In this document: piece after piece, positions 46,601-58,410 of the stretch
How positions within the stretch are numbered: the first letter of the stretch is position 1
Layout of the letters: each line of letters begins with the position of its first letter
NCBI RefSeq assembly: GCF_033118175.1
Contig: NC_083699.1
Coordinates: forward strand, 45,481,001-45,545,000
Direction of reading: 5' to 3'
From: Dama dama
Taxonomy: Eukaryota > Chordata > Mammalia > Artiodactyla > Cervidae
Length of the DNA stretch: 64,000 bases
Made by a program: the position numbers and the translations under genes
The notes under the pieces: generated by a model
Seen by the model: the letters and a program-made list of their open reading frames with translations, nothing else
Databases searched by the model: none
Told to the model about the DNA's origin: nothing

Positions 46601-47048
46601 AAAAAAATTTCTTCTTGGGAAGCTTCTCTGATAAAAGATACCTAAATAGACAGATGGACAATCTAGGACCTGCCATCATAGGCCCACAGAATTACAATGA
46701 CCACATGTCCCATTTTTTATGCCAATTGTCCTGACATAATTGTTAGCTTTCACTCTCTAAAGTGTTCCAGTTTAGACCATAAATTATATGGGCATCTATA
46801 AGAATCTATTAGATCAAGAAAGGTCTCAGGTATTCATTTTTCCCACCCATCTTATCTCATGGAAGTGTGACTGGGATCCAGGGAGGGCCTGCCAGTGTTT
46901 GCTCTTTTAGATGGAGTGTTCCTCTGCAGCGTTCCTGGTCCTTCCAGGGGTGGGGGAGGGGGAGTGAGTCATCCACACATCCTGTGCGCCTGGCCCCTGA
47001 CGATATACCTGCCTCCATCCAGAACTCTCCTTGCCGCAGGCCCGTGCT
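46601..47048. other. Intergenic DNA, nothing recognised
   Basis: No repeat or gene identified. Confidence 0.5.
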
Positions 47049-47378
47049 GTGTCATGCTTAGTCATTCAGTCATGTCCGACTCTGCAACCCCACTGACTGT
47101 AGCCCTCCAGGCTCTTCAGTCCATGGGGATTCTCCAGGTAAGAATACTAGAGTGGCTTGCCATGCACTCCTCCAGGGGCTCTTCCTAACCCAGGGATTGA
47201 ACCCAGGTCTCTCGCATTGCAGAGGGATTCTTTACTGTCTAAGCTACCAGGAAAGACCAAGAATACTAGAGTGGGTAGCCTATCCCTTCTCCAGGGGATC
47301 TTCCCAACCCAGGAATCAAACCAGGGTCTCCTGCATTTCAGGCGGATTCTTTACCAGCTGAGCTACCAGGAAAGCCCC
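47049..47378 (-). mobile_element. Bov-tA dimer SINE
   Basis: One complete reversed Bov-tA (about 47050-47257) is followed directly by a second tRNA-head unit (47258-47378): TAGCCTATCCCTTCTCCAGG to CAGCTGAGCTACCAGGAAAG. It has the same dimer design as 27333-27651, in the opposite orientation. Confidence 0.9.
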
Positions 47379-47820
47379 TCTACAGGCCTGAGGTTCTAAT
47401 TATTCCAGACAAGACTACACCAAGGTTGGCATTTTCCCACAAACAAAGCCACAACCAGAGTGCTCAGATGGTAGAGACCCTCCTTCCTGGAAAAGAAGGA
47501 GAAGCCAGCTAACCTTTTAGGCTTCTCCTGGTCCCACAGCCTGTGATTCATAAAAGACTGGCTGAAGCTTTTGGTTTGCCAAATACTCATGGACCAATAT
47601 ATCACAGTGGTTGTTCATCCATTTCTTTGAGAATATTAACATATTTTGAATATTTTTAAGTGAATGAGCTTATATCTTATATCTATCTTATATGAGCTTT
47701 TATCTATCTTATATGTTAGATATAAATATATAAATACATGGCACGTATATATCAATATATGGCATATACATACATATGAATGGTAAAAGCAGCTGAGAAT
47801 TTATATTTGTGTTTACAATA
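47379..47820. other. Intergenic DNA with AT-rich short repeats
   Basis: Around 47665-47765 the words TTATATCTATCTTATATGAG recur in tandem, then TATATAAATACATGGC-type words. No gene. Confidence 0.55.
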
Positions 47821-47821
47821 T

Positions 47822-48010
47822 ACCAGGTACCGTTCTTAACATATTATATATATTAGTCCTCCTAACAATCCTATAAGGTAAGCACTTTGAATTTTTTCCC
47901 CATTTGACAGGCAAGTAAATTGAGGCATAGAATGGTCATGTCACATATTTAGAAAGTGAACAAGCTAGAACAGGAACCCAGGCAGTCGGGCTCCAGAGTC
48001 TTTGCTTTTT
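47822..48010 (-). mobile_element. MIR SINE
   Basis: TAGTCCTCCTAACAATCCTA, CCCATTTGACAGGCAAGTAA and GGAACCCAGGCAGTCGGGCT in MIR reverse-complement order; nearly complete core. Confidence 0.82.
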
Positions 48011-49185
48011 AGCCACCCTGCACATACGTAGAGATATGCACTCAACATTCCTAACAGAAATAATCACAGTCAAATCTCAGCTGTAAAATATCAAGGAAGG
48101 TGCTATTTAAATATAAGAGACCTTGACTTTATAGCCCCCTTTATCAATAACACTCAGCATCATAAAACAACAGGTGTGTTGGGGTACTCTGTAAAAACAG
48201 GTGTTTTCATGCTCTGGACTGACACATTTAACCCAGTGTGTCCGGCTGTGATTCCTATATATTCTTGGTTACACAAAATCTTCCATGAGGGGCTGGCATG
48301 CATAGGGAGAGTGAGGCAGGAGGATGTGAGCTGTGGTCTGTCCTGGGGACAAGGTGTAGGCTTCCACACTTCCCGGTGACGGCCCACCAGACTCACCTTT
48401 CCCAGGTATCCTGCTTGTTTTCTTTGCCAGTTTTCCAGCAGGCCTAGTGATCTCTCCCATGGCCTTTTTCCTTTCCATCTGCTGCCCAGTGATGGAACTT
48501 GCCTGCTTACATCTTACTTATTAACCATACGTAGATACGGCAGACTGCGATTACTGTAGAATTGTTTGGGAGCTCAGTATCTCGCTCCTTCCCACGTACC
48601 TTACCCTGGGAATTGCTTTGTACTTTCGTATTGCCATGTGCTGGTGTGTATTTAATAACCATCAATAAAGATAGGCCTGGGAAAGCACAGCCGCAGATTC
48701 CTCTCAATCCACCTGATTGCAACAGACGAGAGCTGTCCACAGGGGTGTCCCTGCTGCCCAGAGGCGCTTGCCCGGAGGCACTTGCACTCAGCAACCAAGG
48801 AAAATTTAGAAAAATACACTGATCCTCTCAGGGGTCCATTGAATCACCAGTAAAACTTTTATTTTTTAATGTTGAAGTTTATTCATGCATTTATTCTCCA
48901 AGTATTTCAGGGTGATGACTCTGTGAAAGACATTGTACCAGATGCCATAAGGAGTTTCTTCACTTCTTTATCAGAGAAGCAATGGAAGGAAAGAATGTGG
49001 GAAGTAAAGGGGCAACTTTTATAATATAAACCTGGGATGCCACCCCTCTGCACAAATGAATAGCATTTGAATAGCAGGCAGGGATGGAAGTAGCTGTCAA
49101 AATAGGTGTGCATACGTAAATACATAAATAAAGCCAAATTTAATTTGAAAAAAATTAGGTGTGTGTTCTGCCCTCTACACAGTTG
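48011..49185. other. Intergenic DNA, nothing recognised
   Basis: Unique-looking. TTCCCACG (RBPJ-like on the minus strand) is at 48589-48596. No gene. Confidence 0.5.
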
Positions 49186-49397
49186 CTATCGTTTAGTCAC
49201 TAAGTTCTGTCTGACTCTTTTGCAACATCAATAACTGTAGCACACCAGGCTCCTCTCTCTGTCCACGGGATTTCCCAGGTAAGAATGAAGTAAGTTGCCA
49301 TTTCCTTCTCCAGGGGATCTTGCTGACCCAAGGATTGAACCTGTGTCTCCTGCATTGGAAGGTGGGTTCTTTACCACTGAACCACCAGGGAAGCCCC
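49186..49397 (-). mobile_element. Bov-tA SINE
   Basis: ATCGTTTAGTCACTAAGTTC to CACTGAACCACCAGGGAAGC. The near-matching flanks CCTCTACACAGT (before) and CCTCCACATAGT (after) may be a decayed target duplication. Confidence 0.92.
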
Positions 49398-50968
49398 TCC
49401 ACATAGTCAGTGCTCACTAGTAGTCATTGACCTGAATTAAGTTAAACAGGCAATTGGAGATTGGACAGTTTTAACCCCTGGCTGGGTAGTCTGACTACCA
49501 TCCACACAGGTTCACTCCATGCAAAGAAGACCAACTGGAACTCCACCTTCCATTCAGATGGGGTTCTAGACACCAAGCCAGGTCTGTCCCAGGTGCCAGG
49601 ACTTTGAGAGCAGGTGAGGGGGGTGGAAAGGGTTGAATAGTGGCCCTCCCCTGCCAAGACAAGGAGCTCAAATATTGAACATGAGTACCTGGTCCCTCTG
49701 TGCCTGTGGGAGCCTGGAGCAAAAATGCCCACAGCTAGATCCATGGATGAGACATGCACAGTTTGGCAACATGCTCCGGGAGGCAGCCACACTAGGGGAC
49801 TTTATCAAGAGACCTCTGTCAGTCAGGCAAGGGGCCTATGGAAGTCCAACCAGGCAAAAGGAGAGCTTCCTCTCCTCTACTTCCCGTAATGTCTCCCCCT
49901 AGAATTGGACTGGGGGGAGCCAGAATGCACTGTGATGTGTGCACAGTTGCCTACACGGTCAGAGAGCTGGAGATGAAGCCTGGGTCCTTGGTTCTTTCTC
50001 TGGTGCTACAAGAAATTGATGTGCTTGCCTCCCTCTCTGTTCTGAATCAGCCCGCCACCTCCTCTCCAGGACCACCACCCTCAGACTGGCGACAGAGTAG
50101 GATGCAGTCTCGGTACTGCCCCCATTCCCTGTCATCATCCCAAACAATTCCATCACTTTTTCCAGTCTGTGGGCACTTATGTTATGCCTATAGCAATACA
50201 AACAGCATAGAACAAATAACTAGTGAGGAAAAGTGATGTAGGTTCCAGAGTTCTATAAGGGCCCTCAGTCACAGACCCAGTCTCTTGAGATGTTCTGGGA
50301 AATTTCTTAGATGATTTCGGATGTTGAACTAGCCAGCTCAGCCTCAGCCCAGTAAAATCTATCATCATCAACTGTCCGTGTCCTTTCTGGAACTTGCTCA
50401 GTCACCTCTGGCTAAGTGGATTCCTTTCCCTCACCTCATCCCCCCTGGCTTCCCACTAGAAGAAAATACCCTTGCTCCTTGCCTTCCAGATTACTGCTCT
50501 GCTCTACCAAGTTGACAGTTATTGCCCTTCTCCCCTCTGTTCCAGTTTCTGGACATCTTATTCTTGCTGGTGACTGAGAAAGGAAAGTCTGTTCTCTCCT
50601 GGGCTCTAAGCTCCCTGCCCTGTTTCTTCAGAGGCACTATTTTCCAGGAAGCTTGTCTATTCTATAACCTTTGCCTCCAATAGCCCATGGTCTCCTGAAC
50701 TAATCACTTGAATCCTCTCTCTGTCTCCCTCCATGGGCCTTCCATCAAGACCTTCTATGGAAAAAAAAAAAAAAAGACCTTCTATGAGGACAAAATGCTG
50801 TAATGAAGTAGAAAGTGTTCTGTCCACTGTCAAGTACTACAAGGCAGGAGGACAAGTGAGGAACTCTTTGGAAGAGACCAGAAGTTTCCAACCCCCCAGT
50901 TTTAGAAGGCTTGTTCCCTAAGGCTGATATCTAAAACGAAAGTATATATCTCACATGCAAATACCATC

Positions 50969-50970
<2 letters not shown>
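49398..50970. other. Intergenic DNA, nothing recognised
   Basis: Unclassified sequence with an A-run at about 50760-50775 between two copies of AGACCTTCTATG (about 50749 and 50776). No gene. Confidence 0.5.
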
Positions 50971-51011
<41 letters not shown>

Positions 51012-51222
51012 ACTCAGTTCATCAGTTGTGTCCAACTCTTTGTGACCCCATGGACTATAATCTGCCAGGCTCCTCTGCCCATGGAATTTTCCAGGCAAGA
51101 AGATGAGTAACTTGCAATTTCCTCCTCCAGGGGATCTTCCCAACTCAGGGATCAAACCCGAGTCTCTGGCATCTCCTGCATTGGCAGGAGGGTTCTTTAC
51201 CACTAGTGCCACCTGGGAAACC
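50971..51222 (-). mobile_element. Bov-tA SINE with (TG)n tail
   Basis: About 20 TG units at 50971-51010 lead into CACTCAGTTCATCAGTTGTG and the reversed SINE to CCACTAGTGCCACCTGGGAA. The TG run is the expanded 3' tail of the element read on the + strand, as at 10596. Confidence 0.92.
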
Positions 51223-54200
51223 CTCACCAGCTCTCTACCACTTGGGAAAAATTCATTCTTTTTCTCACCTCTCCATCTGCTATTCTGTGTGGCCGTAGCG
51301 CAACTGACTTTCTGTCTCCTGGAACTTAGAAATCAAGATCGCTTCTTTTCTGGAGCTCACAGGGTGGTGAACAAATTCAAGAGGGAATCACAGTGCAGCA
51401 AGCCTGGCATTTAACAATGCTGTGTGCTGGGCATAGTCTATCATATGGCCGCACACCAGCAGGTAGCTCTGGTTCTCAACCGGAAAATTCATCTCTGGTG
51501 GTAATGTTAGTCACTTGCTGTAGATGATATTTCAAAACATTCTTACAGATATAGCAGGGCAGGTTTCTGGACTGGTGAGCAGGAAACTTGAGCCTAATTC
51601 TGGCTTTCTCTTCCCTTTCTGGGGACACTGTTAAACCTTAGTCCAGTCACTTCTTCCAATTTTCCCATGCATTCAATCGGTGGACCCATTCAGCCACCTC
51701 TTAGGTCTCTTCCTCTGCCTCCCTCAACCCTCTCTGTAAGCTGAGGAAAATAAGCAAGGATAACAATGACAGTGACTTTGATTTAAACTATGCCTTATAC
51801 ATTCATCTAGCCCTAAGTTTTATGCAAATGATTCTCCTGGCTAGCTGAATTGTTTTTGTTTTTTTTTTGAGGAATTTGATCTGATGTCAAAATTTGAACA
51901 GCATGAGCAAGCCAAACAAATGCATGTCCCAGGCGTAAAGGGGCTAAGACTTTACCCCACCTTCCTGAACCTTCCAGAGGCCCCTAGGGGCATCAGGCCC
52001 TGTGTAGTTCTGAGCCTTTCACACACAAGCATGCAAGTCAACATCCATAACATCCCCTGGGAATGCCCACCTTCATCCCTGGGCTTGAAGGCTTTCCTCA
52101 CTGCAGCCCTGCTCAGAGGGTAAAAGGTTAGCTGAGAGCACATTTGGAGCCTGCCTGCCATGACTGCTGTGGGAGGCCAGGCCAAATGTGGGAGTTAAGC
52201 TGTTCCCAGTGCCCAGCCCCCACCCTTTGGGAAAGCCTTTCCTGGCAACCATCCTCTTTCAGGGCCCATTAGAAAAGTGCACATTCCCTTGGTCCCGCTG
52301 GCTGTAGTCAAGTTTTCCAAGGTGGGGTCGGGGAGGGGGTAGCATAAAGTATTACATTATGAGCAAATGCTGAAAGCTTCTATTTTTCCATCTTCACCCC
52401 TAGTTTGCAGTTCAAGGTCCTAGCTTGGCCAGAAACCAACCAGGCAGTTTTGTTCAGAAGCAGCAACTTATTTTTATCAAAGATGGAATGTAGAGTTGCG
52501 GTTGTTTCAAACACCACTGCATGGCAACCAGGACTCTCACTGCAAGCATTCCTGAATCCTCTTCTATGGGTAGACACTTGGCTTTCTTGCCTATCCCTTT
52601 CCCCATCCAAATGCTAAGTGCAGAGCACAAGTGCCTCAAAATTTAAGGGGGGAATGTGCTGGAAATTCAAAGTATCTTTATTACAGTATCTATTTTAAAT
52701 TCAAGTTCTGATGCTGATCACAACTCTATAAACCCCAGCACCAATTTCCCAATGCCCACCTCACTGTAGCATGCTGGAAAGGGCTCTGAGCTGGCTTCTG
52801 GCCCCAGCTCTGGCCCTGTGTTGCTTGAACCAATGTCTGGCCCTCTCTGGGCCTTGAGAGTACCCACTTAGATGGGTGTAGATAGCCTCGATCAGCTTCC
52901 TCAACCTTTCTGGGTCACAAAAAACTTTGAGATTCTGCTAAATGCTATGGACACTCTCCTTGGGTGGGGGGGGGGGGGGGAATGAGGCATTCGTTCATTG
53001 ATTCAAAAAGTATTTTATTAAACTTCTGCATGGAAAGAATTCCATTTCAGGGCCTTCACAGGCTCCCTGGGGGTTTGTCCGTGAACTTTAAGGTCAGAAA
53101 TCCCTGTGGTGAGCTCTGTTGCCGTGAGCACATACGAACTCTTATCTGGAAGTACCATAATAATGATTCCAGTAAAGGATCGCAAAACCACCAGTCAGGC
53201 AGATGCCAGGAGATGGAGGTGGCCAGGCAGTCATTACATTATGCAGGTGATGCCTGGCTTCCTCCCCTTCCCAGTGCCCCCACCTAGCACGCTCGCGGGC
53301 AAACACGCGTGCACACCAAGCCAGGAATGTGCTGTTTCTGGGCACTTGGACTGCAGGGAGCTGGCTACAGCCCTACAGAGACAAACATCTCTCTATCCTG
53401 GGCTTTATTTTTCTCACGGTCTCTGAAAGGGCTGCGATCAGGTGATAGGTGTGGGACTGCTCCCTGTACAGGTGCGGAGCAGGTATGGAGGGGAGGGGAA
53501 AATCTGCCCAGTGTGTACTTACTCAAAGCTCTTTCAATAGCCTTCCCAGGATAGCCCTTGGCAGGGCAGCTACCACGTCCCTGGCAGGCTGCAGGGAATC
53601 TGAGTGTGAGAAAGTCAGTCAAGCGGAGGGAAAGAGAGGGGAAAAAAAAGCTTCAAGTCCTCAGGCAAAATACCTTTTTTCTTCTCTCGCTCTTTCTCCT
53701 TTCTTTAGCTTTAAACCAAACCCACAGACCATTATGATACCCAGGGACAAAGGGGAGTCTCACTAGAGATGTGGTTATTTGTTTTATGGTTTAAAGCAAA
53801 CAGGTGATGCAATAAGATGGAGAAAAATCACCCTTCATGGGGCAGAAAGGGAGGAGACAAACACAGCAGCCCCTGATTGTATCTATTGGGCATGATACAG
53901 TGAGCAAGATTCCTGGTGTCTTGCTTGTCTCAAAGCGGGATCAAAGAAGTGACATCCTCTGATGAAAAAGCTTAAATTTTCTCTGTGCTTTGGAGCAGGG
54001 AGGCGACAAGGAAGATGGAAAAATGAAGACTTTTTCTAAGAAGAGCTTTCCAAACTGAAAAGGTTTTTCTTGAGTATAGGAACTTGGTTTCCCATTTGAG
54101 AAGGTGTAGAGAGTCTCCTGTTGGTGATATTTTCACTGCCCAGGATAAAAATGCTGAAAAATAGTCTCTGAGCACATCTGCAAGGAGACTTTCTTCTTGA

Positions 54201-55310
54201 ATGACTGGGACGAGGGCTAGGATATCATAGGTTGGTTTGTTTGTTTATCTGGCCTAGAAACAAATTCATGGCAAAATTTTGACCAACTATCTGAAAATAT
54301 GTGTGTGTGTGTTTAAACTATTTGCTCATTCTACCAGTGTAAGCACTCCTAAAGTGGCAATAAACGAGTTGTTGATTAACTATTTGACCAGTGAGGCTTT
54401 TTTAGGCACTGCAGTGAGACCATAACTTGACTATGTTCAACATTCTCCACGCACCTTCGGGGTGCCAAATTCCAAGGAGAGGACAGAAATGGGAGAGAAA
54501 AAAAGGTTCTTAGGCTGGAAGGGACAGTGGGTGGTATACCTGGTTAGTTAATTAGGGCCCAAGAGCAGACAGCATTCAATGTCATAGAAGAGTTTAATAG
54601 AGGAAGTCACTGGCTCTTATAGATCTGGAGGGAAGCCAGAAAGGGTTAACAAGCTTCCCAAGGAAGATTTTCTTTCCTTGGAAGAATCTGGGTCAGAGTA
54701 TTTACGCAGTTTTTAAAAAGTCAGATGCTGAGCAGAAGCATTTTAAGAAGCTTGCAAAGTTTGCATAGCAGAAAGCCAGGTAACTTCACAGGCTCATCAC
54801 CTTTCACCAAGAAGATGTCAAACACACAGGGAAACTCCACTTTTTCAAAAGCAACAGACAATTTTCTGTCATCACCACTTTTCCATCTGCTTAAAATAAA
54901 AAAGAAAAGCCCTACCCCACTGGCCCAGGTTGCAGGTCAACAAAAGAGGCATTGTTCATCATTTCTTCAGAACGTGGTGGGACACAGCCCACTCTGCAGT
55001 GTGTTAAGAACACACACACACAAACACAAATCCCAGAGAGGAACCCAAGGGGCCAGAGTAAGTAAATTCAGCCTGCAATGAGGTACAGATTTGGCTGCAG
55101 ACTTGAGGGCTATTCTGGAAGATGAAAATGAGGGTTGGAAGGTAAATAAGGTCCCAGTCACAAAGATCCCTTGATTAGATTTCAGGTTGTGGGGAAGCAC
55201 TGCAGTAAAGGGTAGCAGGTTTCTGCAAAACTTGGGTCACTGGACAGTGTGCAGTCAACACCCAGGTGAGCTGGTTCTAGGCAGGTGCTTCCGGGTGTCA
55301 GTCTAAACCT
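51223..55310. other. Intergenic DNA, no gene seen
   Basis: MIR-like piece at about 52785-52880 (CTGGCCCTCTCTGGGCCT). G15 run at 52966-52980. A (TG)n run of six units at 54301-54312 and a (CA)n near 55011. 53280-53420 keeps some CpG in unique sequence. Most of the rest, up to 55.3 kb, is unique. Confidence 0.5.
52966..52980 (+). repeat. G15 homopolymer
   Basis: Fifteen consecutive G after TGGGT, able to form G-quadruplex structures and likely variable in length. Confidence 0.95.
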
Positions 55311-55840
55311 GTCACCTAGGAACCTCCTTTACTGCCTTGAACCTCCTAACTGGGCCCTCTGCCTTCAAACTTTGCAAACCACTCTCCATTCTTTTTTTTG
55401 CCAGAACCATCTTCCTAAAGGAGAACTCTGATGTCCCTTTTCTGCTCAAGAGCATTTCACAGCTCTCCACTGTGTAAAGGTAAGTCTTTAGCAAGATGTT
55501 TAAGGGACTCAAGCCTCCTCCTCCAGTAGCTTCTTACACTCTTGCCTGTCACACGGCCTGGGCTCCAGACCATGTTCCTCGAGTAAAGACCTCAAGCTTC
55601 AAAGTCCAGGCTGTGGATCCCATAGGTACTGTCATCCTTTCCAGCCTCATGACTCACCACATCTCCAGTGCCCCAATCCTACCTATTTTTCAATATACAA
55701 AGCACAGGCCACCTCCTCTAGGAAGTTTTTCAGGATACTCCAATTTATGAGTCAATCAATTATCCTAAACCTTCACAGCATTTTACTTTTATCTAGACAA
55801 ATAACTGTCTCTCTTGAACCTAGGATCTACCAAAGGAATA
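55311..55840 (+). mobile_element. L2-like LINE remnant
   Basis: GAACCTCCTAACTGGGCCCT, TGCTCAAGAGCATTTCACAG, CCTTTCCAGCCTCATGACTC and GGCCACCTCCTCTAGGAAG appear in the order of L2 3' coding and tail sequence, highly diverged. Confidence 0.6.
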
Positions 55841-56339
55841 TATGGGAAAATAGGCAGATGTCAGCTGCACGTAAAAGTACAGTATTTCTCTGCCCTAGGC
55901 TTCCTGTGGACGAAAACTATTAATATTATATTCATCCCTGTCTCTCTCCCCCATATAGACCAGCAATAGTGTTGCCCATACAGACGTGGTCCAGCGTTTC
56001 TTTTAGGTTCTCCTGATCTCTTGGGCCATCACCCAAGCTCCAAGAGAAAGGAATAAGAGTAGAGGCATGCTTCCGTCATTAATCAGAAAATCAGTCTGTT
56101 TGCCTCCAGAGCTGACCATCAGTTTCTTGCAAGCTGCCACTGTATCTCTCGTGGTAATCCCAGGGTTTAACACTGTGTCTGGCACAGAGCATGCGTCCTG
56201 TAATGAAAGGAAGAGAGGGGCTTGCCCAAGGTCACCCAGAGCCAGGAACCGCTGAATCTCATCCGGGACCAGATCTGGTGAAATCATTTACAACATTATC
56301 TCAGTGGGGAGCTCAGAGGAAGGAAGGAATGAAGTGACT
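55841..56339. other. Flank of the CpG island with L2/MIR traces
   Basis: L2-like at about 56100-56190 (GTGTCTGGCACAGAGC) and minus-strand MIR at about 56195-56270 (GCTTGCCCAAGGTCACCCAG). These are the last recognisable repeats before HES1, apart from a weak MIR trace in intron 3. Confidence 0.6.
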
Positions 56340-56670
56340 GAGAAATGTGTGCCAGGCCTCCGGCGGCCTCTAAGCCTGGAGGACTGGGAGGGGGAGGGGG
56401 TGGGGGCCGACATCAAACAAGACGCGCTCGGCTCCTGGGCTGCCCCGAGCCGCCCGAGCAGCTCCCCGAGCTCCCGGGCGGCAGGAAGGGCGGAAGGGGT
56501 GGGGGCGCCGGGGCTGGCGACCCGGGCAGGCCGGCGAGCGGGAGGGAGGCGGCGGGGGCGACGGCGGCCGGCCGGGGCAGTGCGCGTCGCCCGCCCTGCG
56601 CGGCAAATCCCCCAGGGAGGCCGCCGCCAGAGCCCTGGCGCTCCCGGCCCGGCGCCCGCCACGTGGCACC

Positions 56671-56692
56671 CGGCGGCGGCGGCGGCGGCGGC
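56671..56692. repeat. (CGG)7 trinucleotide run
   Basis: Seven uninterrupted CGG units inside the CpG island, just after an ACGTGG E-box context. The length is ordinary for a CpG-island triplet repeat. Confidence 0.9.
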
Positions 56693-57239
56693 TCCTCCCG
56701 GCGCGCGGCCCGGCCAGCCGGCAGCACGCAGCCGCCCGCGCCGCCCGCCTCCTCCCGGCCGCCCGCCGGCGGCCTCCCGGGCGCAGCGAGGGGGAGCTGC
56801 CCGGCCTCCCTGGACTCGGAGAGAAGGCGGGCGGCGCGAAGCCGCTTTAACCGCAGCCGCCGAGCGGAGGCAGGAGGCTGACCCGGCCGCTTCCTAAGTG
56901 CGGTCAGGCATCTCGTGACCACGGCGGGCGCCGGGGGCCCCGCGGGGGGAGGGAGGGCCGGGGCAGGGAGCAAACAAGAAGGCCCCCACCCCTCCCCCGG
57001 GCTGTTGCTAGTGAGGCTTTCCGCGGAGTTAAAACCTCAAGCCCGAAATCAGGGGTGGAGGGGGGTTGGAATAATTCCCCACTCTCCACCCCAGGGCGTG
57101 CGCTCCCCGCCCGGAAGGGCTGACCTTGGCCCGGGGGTAGTTGGGGGTGGGGGGTCGGGTGGTCAGGGCCTGGGCTAGGCTCCCAGTCCGCCGCCCCCTC
57201 GGATTCCAGGCCCGGCGGGGGCCGGAGGAGGGGGGCCCG

Positions 57240-57240
57240 G

Positions 57241-57271
<31 letters not shown>

Positions 57272-57280
57272 CACACACAC
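57240..57280. repeat. (CA)n microsatellite in CpG island
   Basis: About 20 CA units with one AAA interruption near 57254, followed within 15 bp by GCGCGCGCC. It lies about 1.3 kb before the HES1 start site. Confidence 0.95.
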
Positions 57281-57446
57281 CCCACACGCAGCGCGCGCCA
57301 ATGAGCCCAGGCCAGGCGCAGGGGGCGGGGTTTTCCCAGGCTTGAGCACAGCAGCTGCTATTTACCTTCTTGGCTTCTCCCGGAGACCAGGAACCAGCCC
57401 CCGCGCTCCGCCGCCCGCCGCCGCCCCCCGCCTCCCTGCCCCCGGG

Positions 57447-57491
57447 GCGCGCGCACACACACACTCACACACGCACGCACACACACACACA
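57447..57491. repeat. (CG)/(CA) alternating tract
   Basis: GCGCGCG runs directly into CA units with scattered ACT and ACG changes, ending in a CA run. It is alternating purine-pyrimidine over most of its length, so it is Z-DNA-prone by composition. It is a second tract, about 170 bp after the first. Confidence 0.9.
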
Positions 57492-57720
57492 TCCTCCCAG
57501 CCCGGCCGCAGTCGCGGCGGCAATAAAACATCCTGGCACGTGCTCCGGCTCCAGGCGCGCCCTCGCCGGCCGGCTGATGTCAAACTGCAGCTCGGCTGGT
57601 GTAGCTCTTAAAGGGCCCGCGCGCGCCGGGTGCCGAGGCTGCCCTGGCCGCCTGAGGGGCGGAAAGGAGGCAGAGGTTGCCGCTCGGCAGGCCGCCTCGG
57701 CGCGCTGCAGAACCTAGAGG

Positions 57721-58410
57721 CGGTGGGTGGAAAGGGAGAGGGTGGCAAGGACGTGCGCGCGTCCTTGAGGCATTGCTATCAAAGCCCCCCTTGTTAATCT
57801 TTCATTCGAAATTCCATTTCCTTTCTGCTCAGTTGGAAATTATTCTGATTGTTTCCTGGGGAAGCGCGGGGTCCAAGGCCCCCAACTCCAGAGGAGAAAT
57901 GAGGGACGGACCGGGGGAGGGGTCCGGGGTGGGGGCGGGGATTGAAAACCACCTTGCTCTGAAAAATCTGCAAATGTAAGATGGAGGCACAGTTTCCTTT
58001 TCTGCATGCAAAAGGAAATTTTTTTTGTCCTTTTTTGCATGGTTAACTTTCACCCCCCTCCTCCCCCGAACGTGCGGAGTCTGAGAGGGAAATCACTTAG
58101 ATCTTTTCATAACTCACACCCTTACACACATTCCCCCGTTCTAACCACTGCATTTATAACCTTTAATCCCTGTCCTTCTAAACCTTTTAAAATATATATT
58201 TCAAATGAACTTATTAGTGGCAAAGCAGCTGTATTACATATGAAAGGAAATAAAGAGCAAAGGCCGAAGCCCCAAGAGAAATAAACTAGACTAGGGCAAA
58301 CCCAATGCGGAAAAATCTTTCTAAAGCAAAGCCCAGCAGGGAGAGTAGCAAAGGGTTAAAATCCTTTTGATTGACGTTGTAGCCTCTGGTGCCCCGGGCT
58401 CAGGCGCGCG
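57721..58410 (+). promoter_or_regulatory. HES1 proximal upstream region, likely conserved
   Basis: Unique DNA with no recognisable repeat between the upstream CpG island and the core promoter. It holds AT-rich words that look constrained: ATCAAAG and an ATTCCA TEAD-like word at 57778-57826, a 26-bp near-palindrome at 57993-58018 centred on TGCATGC, a second TTTTGCATGG at about 58032, and TGATTGACG (PBX-like) at 58368-58376. Enhancer function is inferred from position and motif content only. Confidence 0.5.

Larger units (their letters stand above)
56340..57720. promoter_or_regulatory. Large CpG island upstream of HES1
   Basis: Very GC-rich DNA dense in CpG, in sharp contrast to the flanks, beginning about 2.2 kb before the HES1 start and separated from the promoter by about 0.7 kb of ordinary composition. 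It contains (CGG)7 at about 56671-56692, E-boxes CACGTG at 56660 and 57537, two CA-rich tracts and several G-runs. Frames of up to about 197 residues run through it in several phases on both strands, but they are low-complexity Pro/Ala/Arg/Gly products of composition, not a gene. It may be a distal promoter, a Polycomb-type island, or the start of a non-coding transcript. Confidence 0.8.

Noticed and set aside
56304..57717. Overlapping frames of 100-197 residues on both strands of the CpG island
   Set aside because: They run in several phases at once, are Pro/Ala/Arg/Gly low-complexity, cross CA repeats as Thr-His runs, and have no domain. This is what high GC without stops produces.
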